Shown here: piece after piece, positions 1 through 12,262 of the stretch
Layout of the letters: every line of letters begins with the position of its first letter
How positions within the stretch are numbered: position 1 is the stretch's first letter
Source of the DNA: Dichetophora obliterata
Taxonomy: Eukaryota; Arthropoda; Insecta; Diptera; Sciomyzidae
NCBI GenBank assembly: GCA_963920525.1
Contig: OY986438.1
Location: 122,364,920 to 122,428,919, forward strand
Direction: 5' to 3'
DNA length: 64,000 nt
Notes under the pieces: generated by a model
The model's database searches: none
The model's input: only the letters and a program-made list of their open reading frames with translations
Told to the model about the DNA's origin: nothing
Translations under genes and position numbers: made by a program

Positions 1-439
1 GTTAAAAATTTTTGAAATGATTGTGTTATTAATTAGAGGTTTTTCGTCGATTTTTTTCATTTTTGGTAACGTTACAATATCTAAACACCTCCATCCCCTA
101 CCGTTACTTATCGTAGTGCATTTCAAAACCCCTACCCCCCTAAATTGGCAACGTAGTTTATGGACAACCCCTAACACCTTGAAGAACATTCGATCTCTGT
201 CTAGCTTCAAATTAAATTTAAAAATTTTTTTATTGCAAAATAGTGATTCACTTCTTGCATTTTGAGACATACAACTAGCAATATTAGCAAAACTAATGAA
301 CAATATGAATTTTCTTTTTTTTTTAAGAAATTTTTTTCAAACTAAATATTGAAATGTTTATAAATTTATTGTTTAGTAAATAAGTTGCCTTCTAGCCTCT
401 ACTAAGCTTTTCAGCGCTGAGGCATTAGTACAATAATTG
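1..439. other. AT-rich sequence, nothing recognised
   Basis: Probably intron of the axotactin-like gene, since its later exons must lie to the left. The short open frame from 17 has no family pattern. Confidence 0.4.
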
Positions 440-850
440 TAAAAATTAATTTTTCTAACTTTGACCTAAAGCTCAATAAATGATTTTAAACTATCAAATA
501 ACTAGAATTTGTATTTAAATCATATAAAATCAACATAATAATTGTAAAACTTTAAAATGAATTAATAATAAAAAAAGCTCACTACTTTTCAATGACTTTC
601 AATGATTTTAAACTATCAAATAACTAGAATTTGTATTTAAAATCAAGTATGATTTAAACTATCAAACATTTAGAATTTGTATTTAAATCATATAAAATCA
701 ACATAATAATAGTAAAACTTTAAAATGAATTAATAATAAAAAAAAGCTCACTACTTTTCAATGACTTTTCAACTAAATGAAAGTTACTCCAAGAATAACT
801 ACCTTAAAGTTACTTTACTTTTCGAACTAGTTACGTTTACTCCTGCAGGG
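440..850 (+). repeat. dispersed repeat family, copy with internal duplication
   Basis: A block containing 'TTTAAACTATCAAATAACTA' occurs three times within about 200 bp, with longer units around 480-590 and 655-770. The same family appears in reverse complement at 52030-52180, including the flank 'TAACTTTGACCT'. No coding potential. The class is unknown. Confidence 0.6.
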
Positions 851-2119
851 CCATTCTCCTTGTAATAGTCTAAGGTCTTTATTGATAGAGGGAAATCATG
901 GTTTTCTTATAACAGCAGTAGAGGGTGCTCAAGGTTGCACCTTGTTTGCAGAACGAAATGTTGCATAATCTGAGTAACATTATATACACATTAATACATT
1001 CTATTCAACACTTTCACCTTTTTTGCTCATTTCTAAAAAGAAAACGTTATATTGAAAATCCAACACTCGACAATATTTCCAAGCACCAAACGGTGCGAGA
1101 GCTTTTAACAACTTCTTGTTTCAGTGCTAGAGCTCTCTATATTGTTGTTTCAATCCTGCGTTGATAATCACAGATGTAGAGTAAAAATATACTGTGCCAT
1201 TTTACAAAAACTATGATGCAAGACAATTTGCATCGAAATGTGAACAGCATAATTGCCCGAGAAACATTAAGATTGTTTATCAACTTACACTCAAGTGAAA
1301 CTCCAACCTTTTTCTCATATCTCCAACGTAGGATATTGATAGCATTTATAGTCGAGAATCATAGCTTTCTCAACAAAAACGGTACTATGATTCTCCAATA
1401 TATTCTCTACTTAATCTCCACTTATAACTAAGTGTTCTTTTTCAATGTGGATCATAAGTTCTCCAATGTTTCTCAGCTAGATATCAGGTGTATTACACAA
1501 TTTGATTACAAGTGTTGTTCTAAAGTTGACAACAAGTGACTTCTCAAGGTGATATCTAATATAATTATAGTCCGTTTTTCTTATTTAAGTTATAAGTATA
1601 ACTACATATAAGTTATACATATAAATAAAAATCTATTTATGTCATTTCAAACTTATATCTGAATATATCTTTTACAAATAAAAAAACCTCCGGCTCCTGA
1701 AAATTCCTGAAATTTACGTTTCAACTAGAGCCTTGATCCTCTGCAGGAACTCGGGAGTCTACAACTGCGCTGTACTGCCCTCTGACTGAAAAAAGCTCCA
1801 TTACCTGCATCACTTCACTATTAACTTTTTTTCCGATGCATTTCCAATTCTTTCCTTTACCTTTAATGATTTGTAACCTTATGTTGGCTTATATAAAAAA
1901 ATATTTGTTAACATTTTTGTTTCAAAATGGTTCATAAACAGTGCTACCCGATTAAAGTTTTTAAATGCGGAACAAAACCCAAGTATTGCCATATAAACAT
2001 TAACATACGAAATAGACTGGACACTTGAGAACTAGCTCAAGTGTCTAGAATTTCAGTGTTTATTGGGTGTGTTTTTTTTTATTTGCAAAATCGATCAAGA
2101 GTTCGACGACACGGCGCTA
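851..2119. other. no recognisable gene
   Basis: AT-rich sequence with short open frames (925-1164, 1213-1431) that lack family patterns. Nothing further is supported. Confidence 0.4.
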
Positions 2120-4270
2120 TCTATAGTAATAAAACTCATTTTCTGTTTGTTTGTTTGTTTGTTTGGCCTTTATACAAATCTAAACGGCTCAACGGATTTT
2201 GCTCAAACTAGGTATACATATTAAGTGCGTTCCAACTTAAAATGTTACATACTTACTTTTTGCCACGCCCCCTTTAAAATTTTCCAACTAACGGTAATTT
2301 TGTTATTATAAAACTTTTTACTATCGGAGATTTTTTTGTATTTAATTTTAAAAAAATTCTGTTATTTTGACATCAAAAACATGCACATATCTTCAAAATT
2401 GGAGAAATTTTCAGTATAACGACTTTTTCATAAAACATCGTTGCCTAAGAATGAGAAAAAAACGACATGAAAATCAAAGTTTGGTTTTTCGATGCAAATA
2501 TCTCCGCTATCCATTAATATATTTCATTAAAATTTTTTTTGTTCAAAAGTTCAATAAAATCACTTTACAAAAATAGGTTGAACTGTACCGTTAGGTCAGT
2601 GTATATATGTTTTATGATTATGTCAAAAAAGGTCCAAAATATTGACTTTTTACTCAAAAAATGACTCAAAAATTGTTGTTGTTGTAAAAACGAAATCAAT
2701 TAAAAATTGCACATCTGGCTACCTTTCATATGACATAGCATTTATTTGCAAAAATTCTTCCAGCTAAGCGCAAAAATTATTTTACTGTTTTTGTCATCAA
2801 AACAACAAGGGTACCCTACCTACCCCCTTTGATTTTTTCGCGAAATTTATTTTTTCCAAAATGTTGTTTTTATATTTTTTACAAAAAAGTCAAGTCTCAA
2901 AAATAATTTATGTGAAAAAATTACCCCAATATCTCTTTCCAATCAAAAGTTATGGCTAAAAATCTATTTTTTCATACCAGACTAATAATAAAACTTAGTT
3001 TTGTGTTAAAATTCTCTATATAGTTTGAACGTCCCCCATAAATCTCTAAGAATGCAGTTGTGTGTCTAAAGTAATTACGAACATTTTGTATTATATAAAT
3101 GTTTCTTTATAGTGATCATCTACTTATAATTTGCCTCCCCACCCCCCGCCCTCCTCCTGTTAAATTTGTGTTGTTGTGAAGGCTGTATTTATTCTCACTA
3201 TTGTGTCACCGTTGTCAATTAGTTCTTTATCAATGGTACTTTAAATGTTGTATATATATCACAATTTTATCGAAAAGATGACTGTGAATAAGAATGCTGT
3301 AAAAGTTAATATTTTCATGTAAGCAGTTTCAGCTATATGGCGATATAAAAAAACATATGCGCATCTGGTCAGCACAATTATTTCATTAGTTTTGATCTGT
3401 GCGTTAAATTCACAGATAGATGGCGCCACATGTGTAAGAGGTGTGGGTACAAACTATACGTACACCTTGCGTTGAATAGCTGAATTATGTTTTTTCAAAA
3501 GTTTCTTCGAATTTAACCCCACACGATTGGGATTACAGACAGGTGGCGCTATTTTCTGCTTACAGAAGAATATCTGATATTCTTATGCAGCTAGCACATA
3601 AGTTTTGCGAAATATTTTGCGAAAATGCTATTCCACCAAACTTTTCAAAAGTAATATAATGCAGTACTGCCAGTTTTTTTTAGAAATTTTAGTAGGTACA
3701 ATCATTTTTAGCACAACGAATTTTCATAATACATTGATAGCTAATAATGAGAAAAAAAATATATGAAAATCAAAGTTTTTACTTTTAATGCCAATAACTC
3801 TGCTGTTTTTAATATATTTCATTAACATTTTTTTTTTTGTTAAAAAGTTCAATATGTTTTTTAATATAAATCTTTGTTTAGACGTTAAAATGTCCATATC
3901 TCAAGGACGCATTGACTCCCACCATAATTTTTATTTTGTTGAAAAGGTAATTGTGCTTGCTTTAAGATTGAGTAAATATAAAAATTCTTTTTAATTTTTA
4001 AAATCTGTTTTTCGTACCGCTTCTTTGAATTCAATTAGCTCACCGCAAGAGATGGAACCACCAACAACAAAAATTTCCCTAACCTTTGTTGGATCAATGT
4101 TCATTCAATTACCTAGCAAACGGTGGATAAATAAAATTAAATAAAATAAAATTCAAATAAAATTCAACATGTTTTTCATTATTCCCGATTTTAAAAAACA
4201 TTTAATCGAGAAGTGTATGTTAAAATGTTTATATAAATGACTCTCGAGTAACACCGGGTATATCAGCTAG
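2120..4270 (+). mobile_element. Helitron, non-autonomous, 2151 bp
   Basis: The left end reads A|TCTATAGTAATAAAACTC and the right end ATCAGCTAG|T. These are the Helitron hallmarks: 5' TC, 3' CTAG, insertion between A and T with no target duplication. The first 200 bp (GTTTGTTTG run, 'ACAAATCTAAACGGCTCAAC', 'CCACGCCCC') recur in reverse orientation in the copy at 49541-50430. Just before the 3' end is the GC-richer stretch ACACCGGGTA typical of these elements. No Rep/helicase coding is visible, so it needs helper proteins. Confidence 0.75.
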
Positions 4271-5072
4271 TAAAAATATAAAAATTCCATGTACTTTGGA
4301 AAATAATTAAAAGTTTTATTTCACATAAAAAAGTCGACCCCAGAACGTTTTTGTCCTCTAAAAAAATGCTTGTAAAAACTTAATTTCATCAAATTGGCCC
4401 AGCCTTATGTGAAGTGAACAAAAATTTAGCCACTGCAATGAGAGACAAAATGTTGATGAACTGAACGCTCGAACGTGTTTGATTATGATGCTCTCTGACA
4501 GCGCCATGTTTTAAGCGACGTCATTTCCGCTTAATGATTCTGCTAGGCCTGCTGCTGTGGCTAGACTCTGGACTTTTTCTATGCCATCGATGCAAAGCGT
4601 GTGCATGCTGGATATGCCCAAATGGCCTGCATTGAAAGTGTGACCATTTTTAACAACGCGGCGCACGGTGGGTTATTAGATCCCGCTTTCGGAGAATAAT
4701 TCACTCTAGTTTTTTGCTATCTCAAAACAATTTTTTTTATTTAATTTTATTTAGTGTAATATTTATTAGCAGGGCTAGGATTTCGATGACATGTCATATT
4801 TTTCTACTGCTTCTAAGTCCCTTCCTGCTTATTTAAAATGTCCATTTATGTTTCCTGAATTCCAAATATGAAAAATTTTTAGGACATTTGTTCGTTATTT
4901 TTCATCGTTTTTAGTTTTCAGATAATTTTTACTAGATGAAGGGCATTTTTTGGCCATTTTGAGATATTTTTAAGTTATTCTATTGTAATTTTTTGATGTT
5001 TTAGAGCATTTTTCGGTTTCTTAGGTCGTTTTAGTTTAATTTTTAAATAATTTTTGTTTTTTTTTTTGTATA
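4271..5072. other. no recognisable gene
   Basis: About 4430-4720 is richer in G+C than its surroundings and may be the decayed 5' part of the pogo-like element that follows. No open frame links them. Confidence 0.3.
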
Positions 5073-6300
5073 CTTTTTAGACAATATGGACGCTGTTCTC
5101 ACTAAACATCCATTTGTGCCAAGCTTTATATGGAATATGAATGAGACCGGACTTTCAACAGTGCCAACACGAATGGGAAAGGGTGTGAAGCGTGTGAGGC
5201 ATGTGAAGAGTGCTGGACATAACATCAGCCGAGCGTGGTAGCATAATAACATTGGCATTTGCGGTGAACGCTGCGGGTAATTCCCTCCAGCCATTTTATT
5301 TGTTTCCTCGTAAGAAGATGTCGCCAACTTATCTTGAACATGCGAAGAAGGAAACGGTTGGGTACGCCAACGACAGTGGATGGATGCAGCAGGCCGAATT
5401 TGTTAAATTCATGCACTACTTCATTCAATTTAGTCATTCTTCAAAAGCATCGCCGACACTGTTGCTACTTGATAACCATGCTTCTCATTTATCGGTGGAG
5501 GCTATTGAACAGGCGTTAAGCTGTGGAAAACGGTGTTACAATGTTATCTATTCCATCGCATTGTAGCCATCGGCTTGAACCGCTCGACGTGTCAGTGTAT
5601 GGTCCTGTTAATGGGACCTCCAGCAGACAACACAACGTATGGATGAAAGAGAATGCTGGCCACACACTAGATATCCTTAAAATGTCCATGCTTGTGAAAA
5701 CCAGGCTTTGTTTAAAGGAGCGAATGCTGAAAACATCGTGACTGGCTTCAAGGCCGCAGGAATCAGCCGGTACTATCCGGATATTTTCAGCGACACGGAC
5801 TTCATTTCACTTGGTGTTGAAAAAGCGAATGAAGAAGCTGCTACTCTTGAGGAACAGCATATCGAGAACATAGTGAGAACAGAGTCGCATCAATGTTGAT
5901 TCGGCTTAACTTAATGTTGCTGCTTACAAGACCGTTTCAACCGTTGGATCGGAGTCATCAACATTCGACATGTCTCGTTCTAGCAGTTACGCCTCAACGA
6001 TTTCATAGATTGGCCCTCTGCAACAGGTGACACCAAAAAAATCCAATCGTGGCACGAAGCTGAAGAAAACCACCATCTTGACTTTGCCGGAAAATCTAGC
6101 CGCATTGAAAGAGCAGCAATAAAAGCGAGAGGCTGTAAAAGCGAATAAGGAAGCAGCCGCTGAAAAGTGCAAACACAGTGTGTCACCGAAGGAAGTTTTC
6201 ACACCGAAGAAAACAACGCCAGAAAAAAGAAAGAAGTAGGGGCCAAGAGAACAGTGTGGCGAAACAATGATGTCATGATGAAAAAACAAAGGGATTCATA
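5073..6300 (+). pseudogene. pogo/Tigger-like (DDE_1) transposase relic
   Basis: Translation in changing frames gives the DDE_1 superfamily order: FIWNMNETGLSTVPTRMGKG, then TSAERGSIITLAFAVNAAGN (from about 5212), SGWMQQAEFVKF, LLLLDNHASHLS (about 5460-5495), LEPLDVSVYGPV (about 5575-5610), then a C-terminal GFKAAGISRYYPDIF. The first catalytic Asp, normally MDETG, is Asn here. Frameshifts fall near 5210-5250 and 5520, with stops from about 5898 on. The N-terminal DNA-binding region is missing. It is a dead, 5'-truncated copy, and no terminal repeats were found. Confidence 0.75.
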
Positions 6301-8353
6301 ATTCTTTCATTATTAAATCCATGAAATTTAATTTTAAAATAAATTTAAAAAATAAACTTTGTCAATCAGACATTTTTTCTTCGAGTTTTATGTTTTTGTT
6401 TTGTTATTTTGATGGGGTGTTAAACTTACGGACCAAAACTTTTTTACCCAATTTCAGGCTTTCCGGAAAAGTGGTTATAATTTGTTTTGTTTTGAAAGTA
6501 ATCCAATCAGTTTTTTCAGCAAAGCTATTGTAGCTATTGACATGCTCTTTTGATAGGTATTATAACTTGCAAGAAATAGTAATATGGAGATAAGTTATGG
6601 CTAAAAAAGCTAGAGGTGTTTAACTTACGGACCTCTCCTAGGGTCATTAAATTTTCTACAAATGAGCTTTAGCTGAAATAAAGTATCAACCCAAATTCGA
6701 ATTTTAGGCCAAATGCATCGCCTACCTCCCATACAAACCAGAATTTTTTTAATAAAAAAAACCTCATAAAATTACTTATTTGTGTTTTTAAAGAGTATAT
6801 TTAGTTTATTTAACTTCACTTTAACATCATGCTAAAAATTTTTAAAATTGGATAAATTTAGATATACATATCTCCCATAAAACTAGATTACCAAAATAAC
6901 GAAGTTTAAATTTTTTTTTAAAAACTTGTTTTAAGTTATGAATTTTATGTTATGTTTCTTTAAATTTAAGAGTACTAACAAACTGTCTAAGAAATCAGTG
7001 CGTTTCAAAGCAAAATATGATTTTTAAGCGTTTTTTTTTCAAATTACTACTTTTTTCTTATCTGCATGTAAACGCAGATTTTTTTTTTGCAATAGTACAA
7101 AGTCAAAGTACTATATTTTATGATAGTTATAGCCTTCGGGTGATATTTTTTAATTTTTTTTTAATTAGTGCACGTACACATATAACTAAGTTCCTTTTAG
7201 GTAAAAGTAGGAAAAATTTCAATAATTTAATGCATAAACTACAAATATTTAAAATCATTAAACAAAAATTCAAAAGAAGATACAAAATCATATTGTTTAT
7301 AACTTTTGATTTCAAGATTTCATATATTGAATTACCATTATTTAAGAAATGTTATTAAATTAAAGAAACAAATATTAAAATGCAGATATAAAATCATATT
7401 ATCTAAAGCTTTTAGTAATGAGTTGAGCTTAAAATATAATTGAGCGAAAGTAGAGAAAGAAAAGTAAAAATAAGATAAAGAGAAAAGAGAACTGATTACC
7501 TTAATCGACTGAGCAAATTTTATTAGGAGTAATGCTTAAAAATGGCCTGTTTGAAGCTAGCTATCTCCAATTATCGATTTTAGATTGGTTGGTAATGCAT
7601 TACATAATCTGATGATATATAGTGATATAAGCTACAAACTCCTTCAAGAATTTATTGGTACACTTCGAGAATTTTTCTAATTTTTTTCAGTCAATATTTT
7701 GTTTTCATTTTTTTTTTAATACAAAGGTGGTTAAGTCTTTAATAAACAAAAAAAAAAAATAATTTTCAAGTAAAAATTTCGCTGAAAACTATAAATACTT
7801 CAAACTGTCCTTTATTTTTTGCTTTAATTAAGCTAATTTTGTTTGGAAAAAGTTTCAACTTTCACGAATTTTTAAAAAAAAATTATAATAGAATAAAGTA
7901 TTTAGTATCATTTACATGATGTTGAATTAATTGCCTGTCAAAACACATTTTTTTTTTATAAAATTAAAAAAAAAACATTTTCATCCTAAAATCGAAAAAA
8001 GTGCACTGTGCAGCGGGCGCACGTAGCAAAACTTACGACAAATGCGCTTAATCGCTCTCCCCACTTTTACCACTTAGTCGTCAGTCTCGAGCTCCGAGTT
8101 ATTCGAGGTTCAGTGTTCCACCAAGCTACCATAAAGAAAACACCAATTACATGGAGAAAACTTGATGACGTTAAATTTATGACAAGCGCCCGCTCAAGGG
8201 AAATTACACAGCGAGCCGAATTTAACAGCTAGAAGGTTTAAGTAGATTTTTAGGCAAACAAGTTTTTTAAAATCGATTTTTTTATTAATTGATTATTGTT
8301 GTACAAATAAATATATAAAAAAGACTTAAAATCAGTCCCGCATCTGATACAGT
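6301..8353. other. no recognisable gene; one spaced direct repeat
   Basis: Very AT-rich. The word GTGTT(A/T)AACTTACGGACC occurs at about 6418 and 6616, the second inside the near-palindrome AGAGGT...ACCTCT. About 7985-8232 is richer in G+C with a 74-codon open frame that I do not recognise. Confidence 0.35.
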
Positions 8354-8361
8354 GTCTACAG

Positions 8362-8954
8362 TAGGGCGGGTCGATTTAAAAATCGCCCATTGCTCAGTGA
8401 AAATCGTATTCAAGGGATCAAAATAAGAAACTTTGCCCTATACCTCTAAACGAATTCTAATGCCCCAACTTTTGACTTTTGCCCGTGGGGTCAAATTTTG
8501 AAAAATCCCTCTTTGACCCATTTAGAGTACCCCAATCGAGTCCATATGTATGACCGACTCCCACAACTTTGGAGTGCCGATCCATCCATGCCAGTGGCAC
8601 ACCCCCTGGAACCCGCCTGGGGGTTTTGATTTGAAATGGTGATTTCTTGAAATGTTTGTATGGGGAACCCCCAGGGGGGTTCCAGGGGGTGTGCCACTGG
8701 CATGGGTGGATCGGCCATCCAAAGTTAGTGGGGGTCGGTCGTAGATTTGGACTCGATTGGGGCACTCTAAATGGGTCAAAGAGGGATTTTTCAAAATTTG
8801 ACCCTACGGGACAAAAGTCTAAAGATGTGGCATTAGATTTCGTTTTAGAGGTAACGAAAAGTTTCGGGCAAAGTTTCTTATTTTGATCTCTAGTATACGA
8901 TTTTCACTTAGCAATGGGCGATTTTTTTGCCTCCCCACAAATCGACCCGGCCTA
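8362..8954. mobile_element. 593-bp fold-back MITE with 8-bp target duplication
   Basis: The element is almost one large palindrome: arms of about 280-300 bp fold around a centre near 8640. The ends are TAGGGCGGGTCGATTT and its complement (AAATCGACCCGGCCTA). Direct 8-bp copies of GTCTACAG lie immediately outside (8354-8361 and 8955-8962). An 8-bp duplication with TAGGG ends fits the hAT superfamily (P elements also make 8 bp). The overlapping open frames on both strands here are mirror images of one another and not genes. Confidence 0.85.
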
Positions 8955-8962
8955 GTCTACAG

Positions 8963-10990
8963 CGCTTAAAATTCGGTTGGCCAGAGTAGCTTTAACTAAG
9001 CAAAGCAAGTTTAAACGCGTTTTTATCGAAACATACTTTTCCAAAACGGACCACTCTACTGCAAGCAAACTAAAAAAACAATTTTATTTTTCTTTTCTAA
9101 TATGTTGGTAATGTTATTCTACACATCTTTCACCAAAATGACCAACTTCGGAAAATTTGTTAGTTTTTACACGCAACAATACGGTCAAAAATAACGTAAA
9201 TTTTTCGACTCTTTTTCCACGCTTTATAATTTTCTTAGTTTTCTATATTTTTATTCCATTTTGGTAATCTTTTTTGAATTAATCTTCAAAATCAGGCTAT
9301 CATATCCCACTGTGTGGCTGGCGGTCGCATTTCCAAATGCAATTTGCAGGCGAGGCATAAAAATTGTGTCAACCTTCAAGTTGTATTCAAGTTGTGTTAT
9401 ATTGCGATGTGAATAAAATTGCGATCAGCAGATTAAATCGTTGGGCTTGACAGAGAAGATGCGTGTGTGTGTTTGTGTGTGTGTGTGTGTGTGGATGTGT
9501 GTGCGAGTATGTATGCATCTATCACACTAAGGCAGAGTGTTAGTGGAGAGGGCGTACAAAAATAATAATGTTAGGTTGTTTTGCATTACGTTGTGTTGTG
9601 GGACATTTGTTGTTGGCAACAGCTAGCTGTTTTGTATTTCATTTCGTTGAAAATTCAAAAATGTTTGTGTATTTACTTGTATGTGTGAGTGCATTAACTG
9701 GATATGCTTCTCGGTTTAGGTGTAAATGCAGCACAACATTTCGACATAATTCCAAATGAAATGTCGTGGAATTGCAAATTCATCTAAACTAGCGGCGTTA
9801 TTTGCTGCATGTGTTTGTGTGTCTATCAATGTGTTTGTACGCCAACCGCAATTTACTGTTAAAGTGTGTGTGTGCTGAAGCACTTTATAATTACGAACTG
9901 TCTTAAAAAAGTGTCAACGTTCAAAGCTATTTGCTTTTGGGTTTTTCTAGTACAACTTTACTATGAAGTATAATTTTTTACCATGTAAAAACCCTTAATT
10001 ATAAAAATAAAAGGTTTAAATCGTTATGTCAAAGCATGAAAAAGCATATCAAAGCGGTGATATACAAAAAAGCTTTTGCCGAAAATATCCCACAAGTCTT
10101 TTATAAAATTCTTGAAAAAGATTCTGCATCAATGTCATTAGGTTTTCTTATAAAATGCTAATGTTTTCCAATTAATTACATTTTATTTTGTTTTATCTAC
10201 GGTTATTTTGAAATTTAAAAGCTCTTGTTGTTGTTGTTGCTGTCGTTGCTTTTGTTGGTGTCTACTTGTTTGCAATTTTCACAATAGCATACGGAGGCAT
10301 GGAAAAAGTACTTTACTGTAAGAATAGATACTGTAAAAAAGAAACTGCAGCTGTTACGACGAAGTCAGTTCAACAAAGTTCATGGTTGTTGCCTTTGAAG
10401 ATAATTTGCACTTGATGTTTGCGATAAGATTTAAATTATGTGTAGGTAATTTTGAAAATTCTAAGCTTTGAAAAATATATAAAAAAATTTACAATTTTCC
10501 CCAACAAAGTTAAATCTATATAAAGTACTTGGCTTTCTTGAACCACACGAAAAATTATTGCAATATATCTTTCTTTTTGAATTTGCATTTAAATGTTGAA
10601 TTTATACGGCCTTAAAAACTGTTTCTGCTGACACTAGAGACGCCATTCACCATTCATTTATTTGTTCGTTCTCTGTATTGCTCACGCATCATTCATTTTT
10701 TACCTGTTCTAACTAATTTTACTTTTTCCGCAGTGCTATTCAATGAAAACCAATATGAGAACTTAATGTCATAGAATCAGCACAAAAACTAACACCAACA
10801 AAATACCAAGAAATTTATACCATATCTACTAATTTCTATCAATAGACATCCACACAATGACAAAATGAAATGTTGCTGATTTTCAATGCATTTTCAGAAA
10901 ATTGATCATCAGTATTGTGCAACACAAAACTCGCATACGGAGCACGCAACACGAGGAGCATTAATTAATCTAAAGATTTTAAGAAATTGT
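8963..10990. other. probable axotactin intron; TG-rich microsatellite, no gene
   Basis: A (TG)n/(TGTGT) run lies at about 9464-9500 and GT-rich stretches at 9780-9870. The open frame at 9568-9759 has no recognisable pattern. Nothing else is supported. Confidence 0.4.
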
Positions 10991-10994
10991 AGAA

Positions 10995-11930
10995 TTGGGT
11001 TGGAATATTTTTTATTGCAAGCATCTCATAGTTGAAGCGAAAAATTCTATCTCACGCAATAACCCAGTGTGCCAAACGGATCTGTTACGAATCCGTAACG
11101 AACTCACTTCTTTGTACATTTTGTCCGAAACGGATTGCGTTTCGCATCCGGAACGGATCCTTTTTCATATGAAATTCCTCTCTCCGTTACGGACTTCAGA
11201 TACGAATCCGTTTCGGACTTCAGTTACGAATCCGTTTCGGACTTCAGATATGAATCCGTTTCGGACTTCAGATACGAATATTTTTCGGGCTTCAGATACG
11301 AATCCGTTTCGGACTTCAGATACGAATCCATTTCGGACTTCATATACGAAACAGACGTTTCAGACTCTTTTTTTTTTAAATAATGCGAACTCGCAACGGA
11401 CTCGTTTGACGCATTTAGCTACAGATGTTAAAAATATAGGTTCTCTAAACAAGTTTGACGCATTCAAATTCGAAAACTTTAAGCAGGAAATTAAACGTAA
11501 ATTAAAACAAAAAAAATTATTTTGTAATCAAATTTATAAGAGAGTAGTGGAAGCTAGTTTAAATGGTAAAAAAAATAATTCAAAATATCAAATAAACGAG
11601 TACAATGTTGGTGAGTTCCAGGATGGCTCATACTTGTTTCTTCAAACAGCTAAACATTATTTTTCATTGAAGCATCCTAATAACTTTTACTGCTATAATG
11701 ACAAAGCGTACAAAATTCACGCAATTAAAAAAGTTTCCGAAAAATATCTTGTGTACGGCTATCCTATAGTCACATTTAACTTGATCACTAATAATAATTA
11801 TTTAAAAATTCTGACAAGTACTTTTCTTCGATTTGAAGGAGAGCTTGAGGAGCACGAGCCTAATGAAATAAAAAAGTTGTTTAAAATAAAAATAAGTACA
11901 CAATTGTATTTCGTATCCCTAATCCACTGA
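10995..11930 (+). CDS. 311-codon open frame: repeat-encoded segment plus EnSpm/CACTA-like transposase C-terminus
   Basis: Codons 67-118 are the minisatellite read as a 7-residue protein repeat (FRTSDTN). Codons 139-186 (THLATDVKNIGSLNKFDAF, then FENFKQEIKRKLKQ) match a block I know from animal EnSpm/CACTA-type transposases, 'H...DV...GSLD.fsaFpFEn.....K'. The tail has NVGEFQDGSYLF and later EEHEPNEIKKLFKI. The catalytic part is absent. Codons 1-66 look like chance translation of the sub-terminal region. The frame is open for 936 bp, but this is more likely a transposon remnant than a host gene. Confidence 0.5.
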   Translation: MGWNIFYCKHLIVEAKNSISRNNPVCQTDLLRIRNELTSLYILSETDCVSHPERILFHMKFLSPLRTSDTNPFRTSVTNPFRTSDMNPFRTSDTNIFRASDTNPFRTSDTNPFRTSYTKQTFQTLFFLNNANSQRTRLTHLATDVKNIGSLNKFDAFKFENFKQEIKRKLKQKKLFCNQIYKRVVEASLNGKKNNSKYQINEYNVGEFQDGSYLFLQTAKHYFSLKHPNNFYCYNDKAYKIHAIKKVSEKYLVYGYPIVTFNLITNNNYLKILTSTFLRFEGELEEHEPNEIKKLFKIKISTQLYFVSLIH

Positions 11931-12262
11931 AAATAAAATAAGAAATTGTAAAACAAATTTAAGACTGTCTTTTATGTTAACGTTGTGGTATTTTTTTTGA
12001 CGGATTCGTAACGGGTTCGTAACGGGTCCGTCAAAACATAAGAGTGATTCCTCTCAAAAATACGAATTGCTTTTTCCATTTTTTTCGAATCCGCCTCGAA
12101 CTCAGAACGGACTTCAGAAACGAATCCGTTTTGGACTTCATATACGAATCCGTTTCAGACTCTTTTGGCGGATTCGTAACGGGTTCGTAACGGGTCCGTC
12201 GAAATATAAGAAAGCGTAGTGCGTACTGACGGACTCGTAACGGGTTCGTAACGCATCCGCAA
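11080..12262 (+). mobile_element. EnSpm/CACTA-like transposon fragment with flanking arrays of short repeats
   Basis: A 3' transposase fragment (11400-11930) is bracketed by many copies of a roughly 21-bp word around CGAATCCGTTTCGGACTTC. A tandem block at 11185-11360 lies on the left, and further copies on the right (12060-12160). A related word, CGTTACGAATCCG, lies at 11088 on the left and in reverse orientation at 11998-12030 and 12170-12255. Sub-terminal arrays of short transposase-binding motifs are typical of EnSpm/CACTA elements (family knowledge). Outer ends are not defined; the right side is interrupted by the MITE at 12263. Confidence 0.55.

Noticed and set aside
7017..7358. 113-codon Phe/Lys-rich open frame
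   Set aside because: It is made of AT-rich low-complexity sequence, and the opposite strand is equally open at 7127-7315. No homology pattern.
8457..8886. Overlapping Pro/Trp/Gly-rich open frames on both strands
   Set aside because: They lie in the palindromic MITE, and the plus and minus frames repeat each other because the arms are inverted copies.
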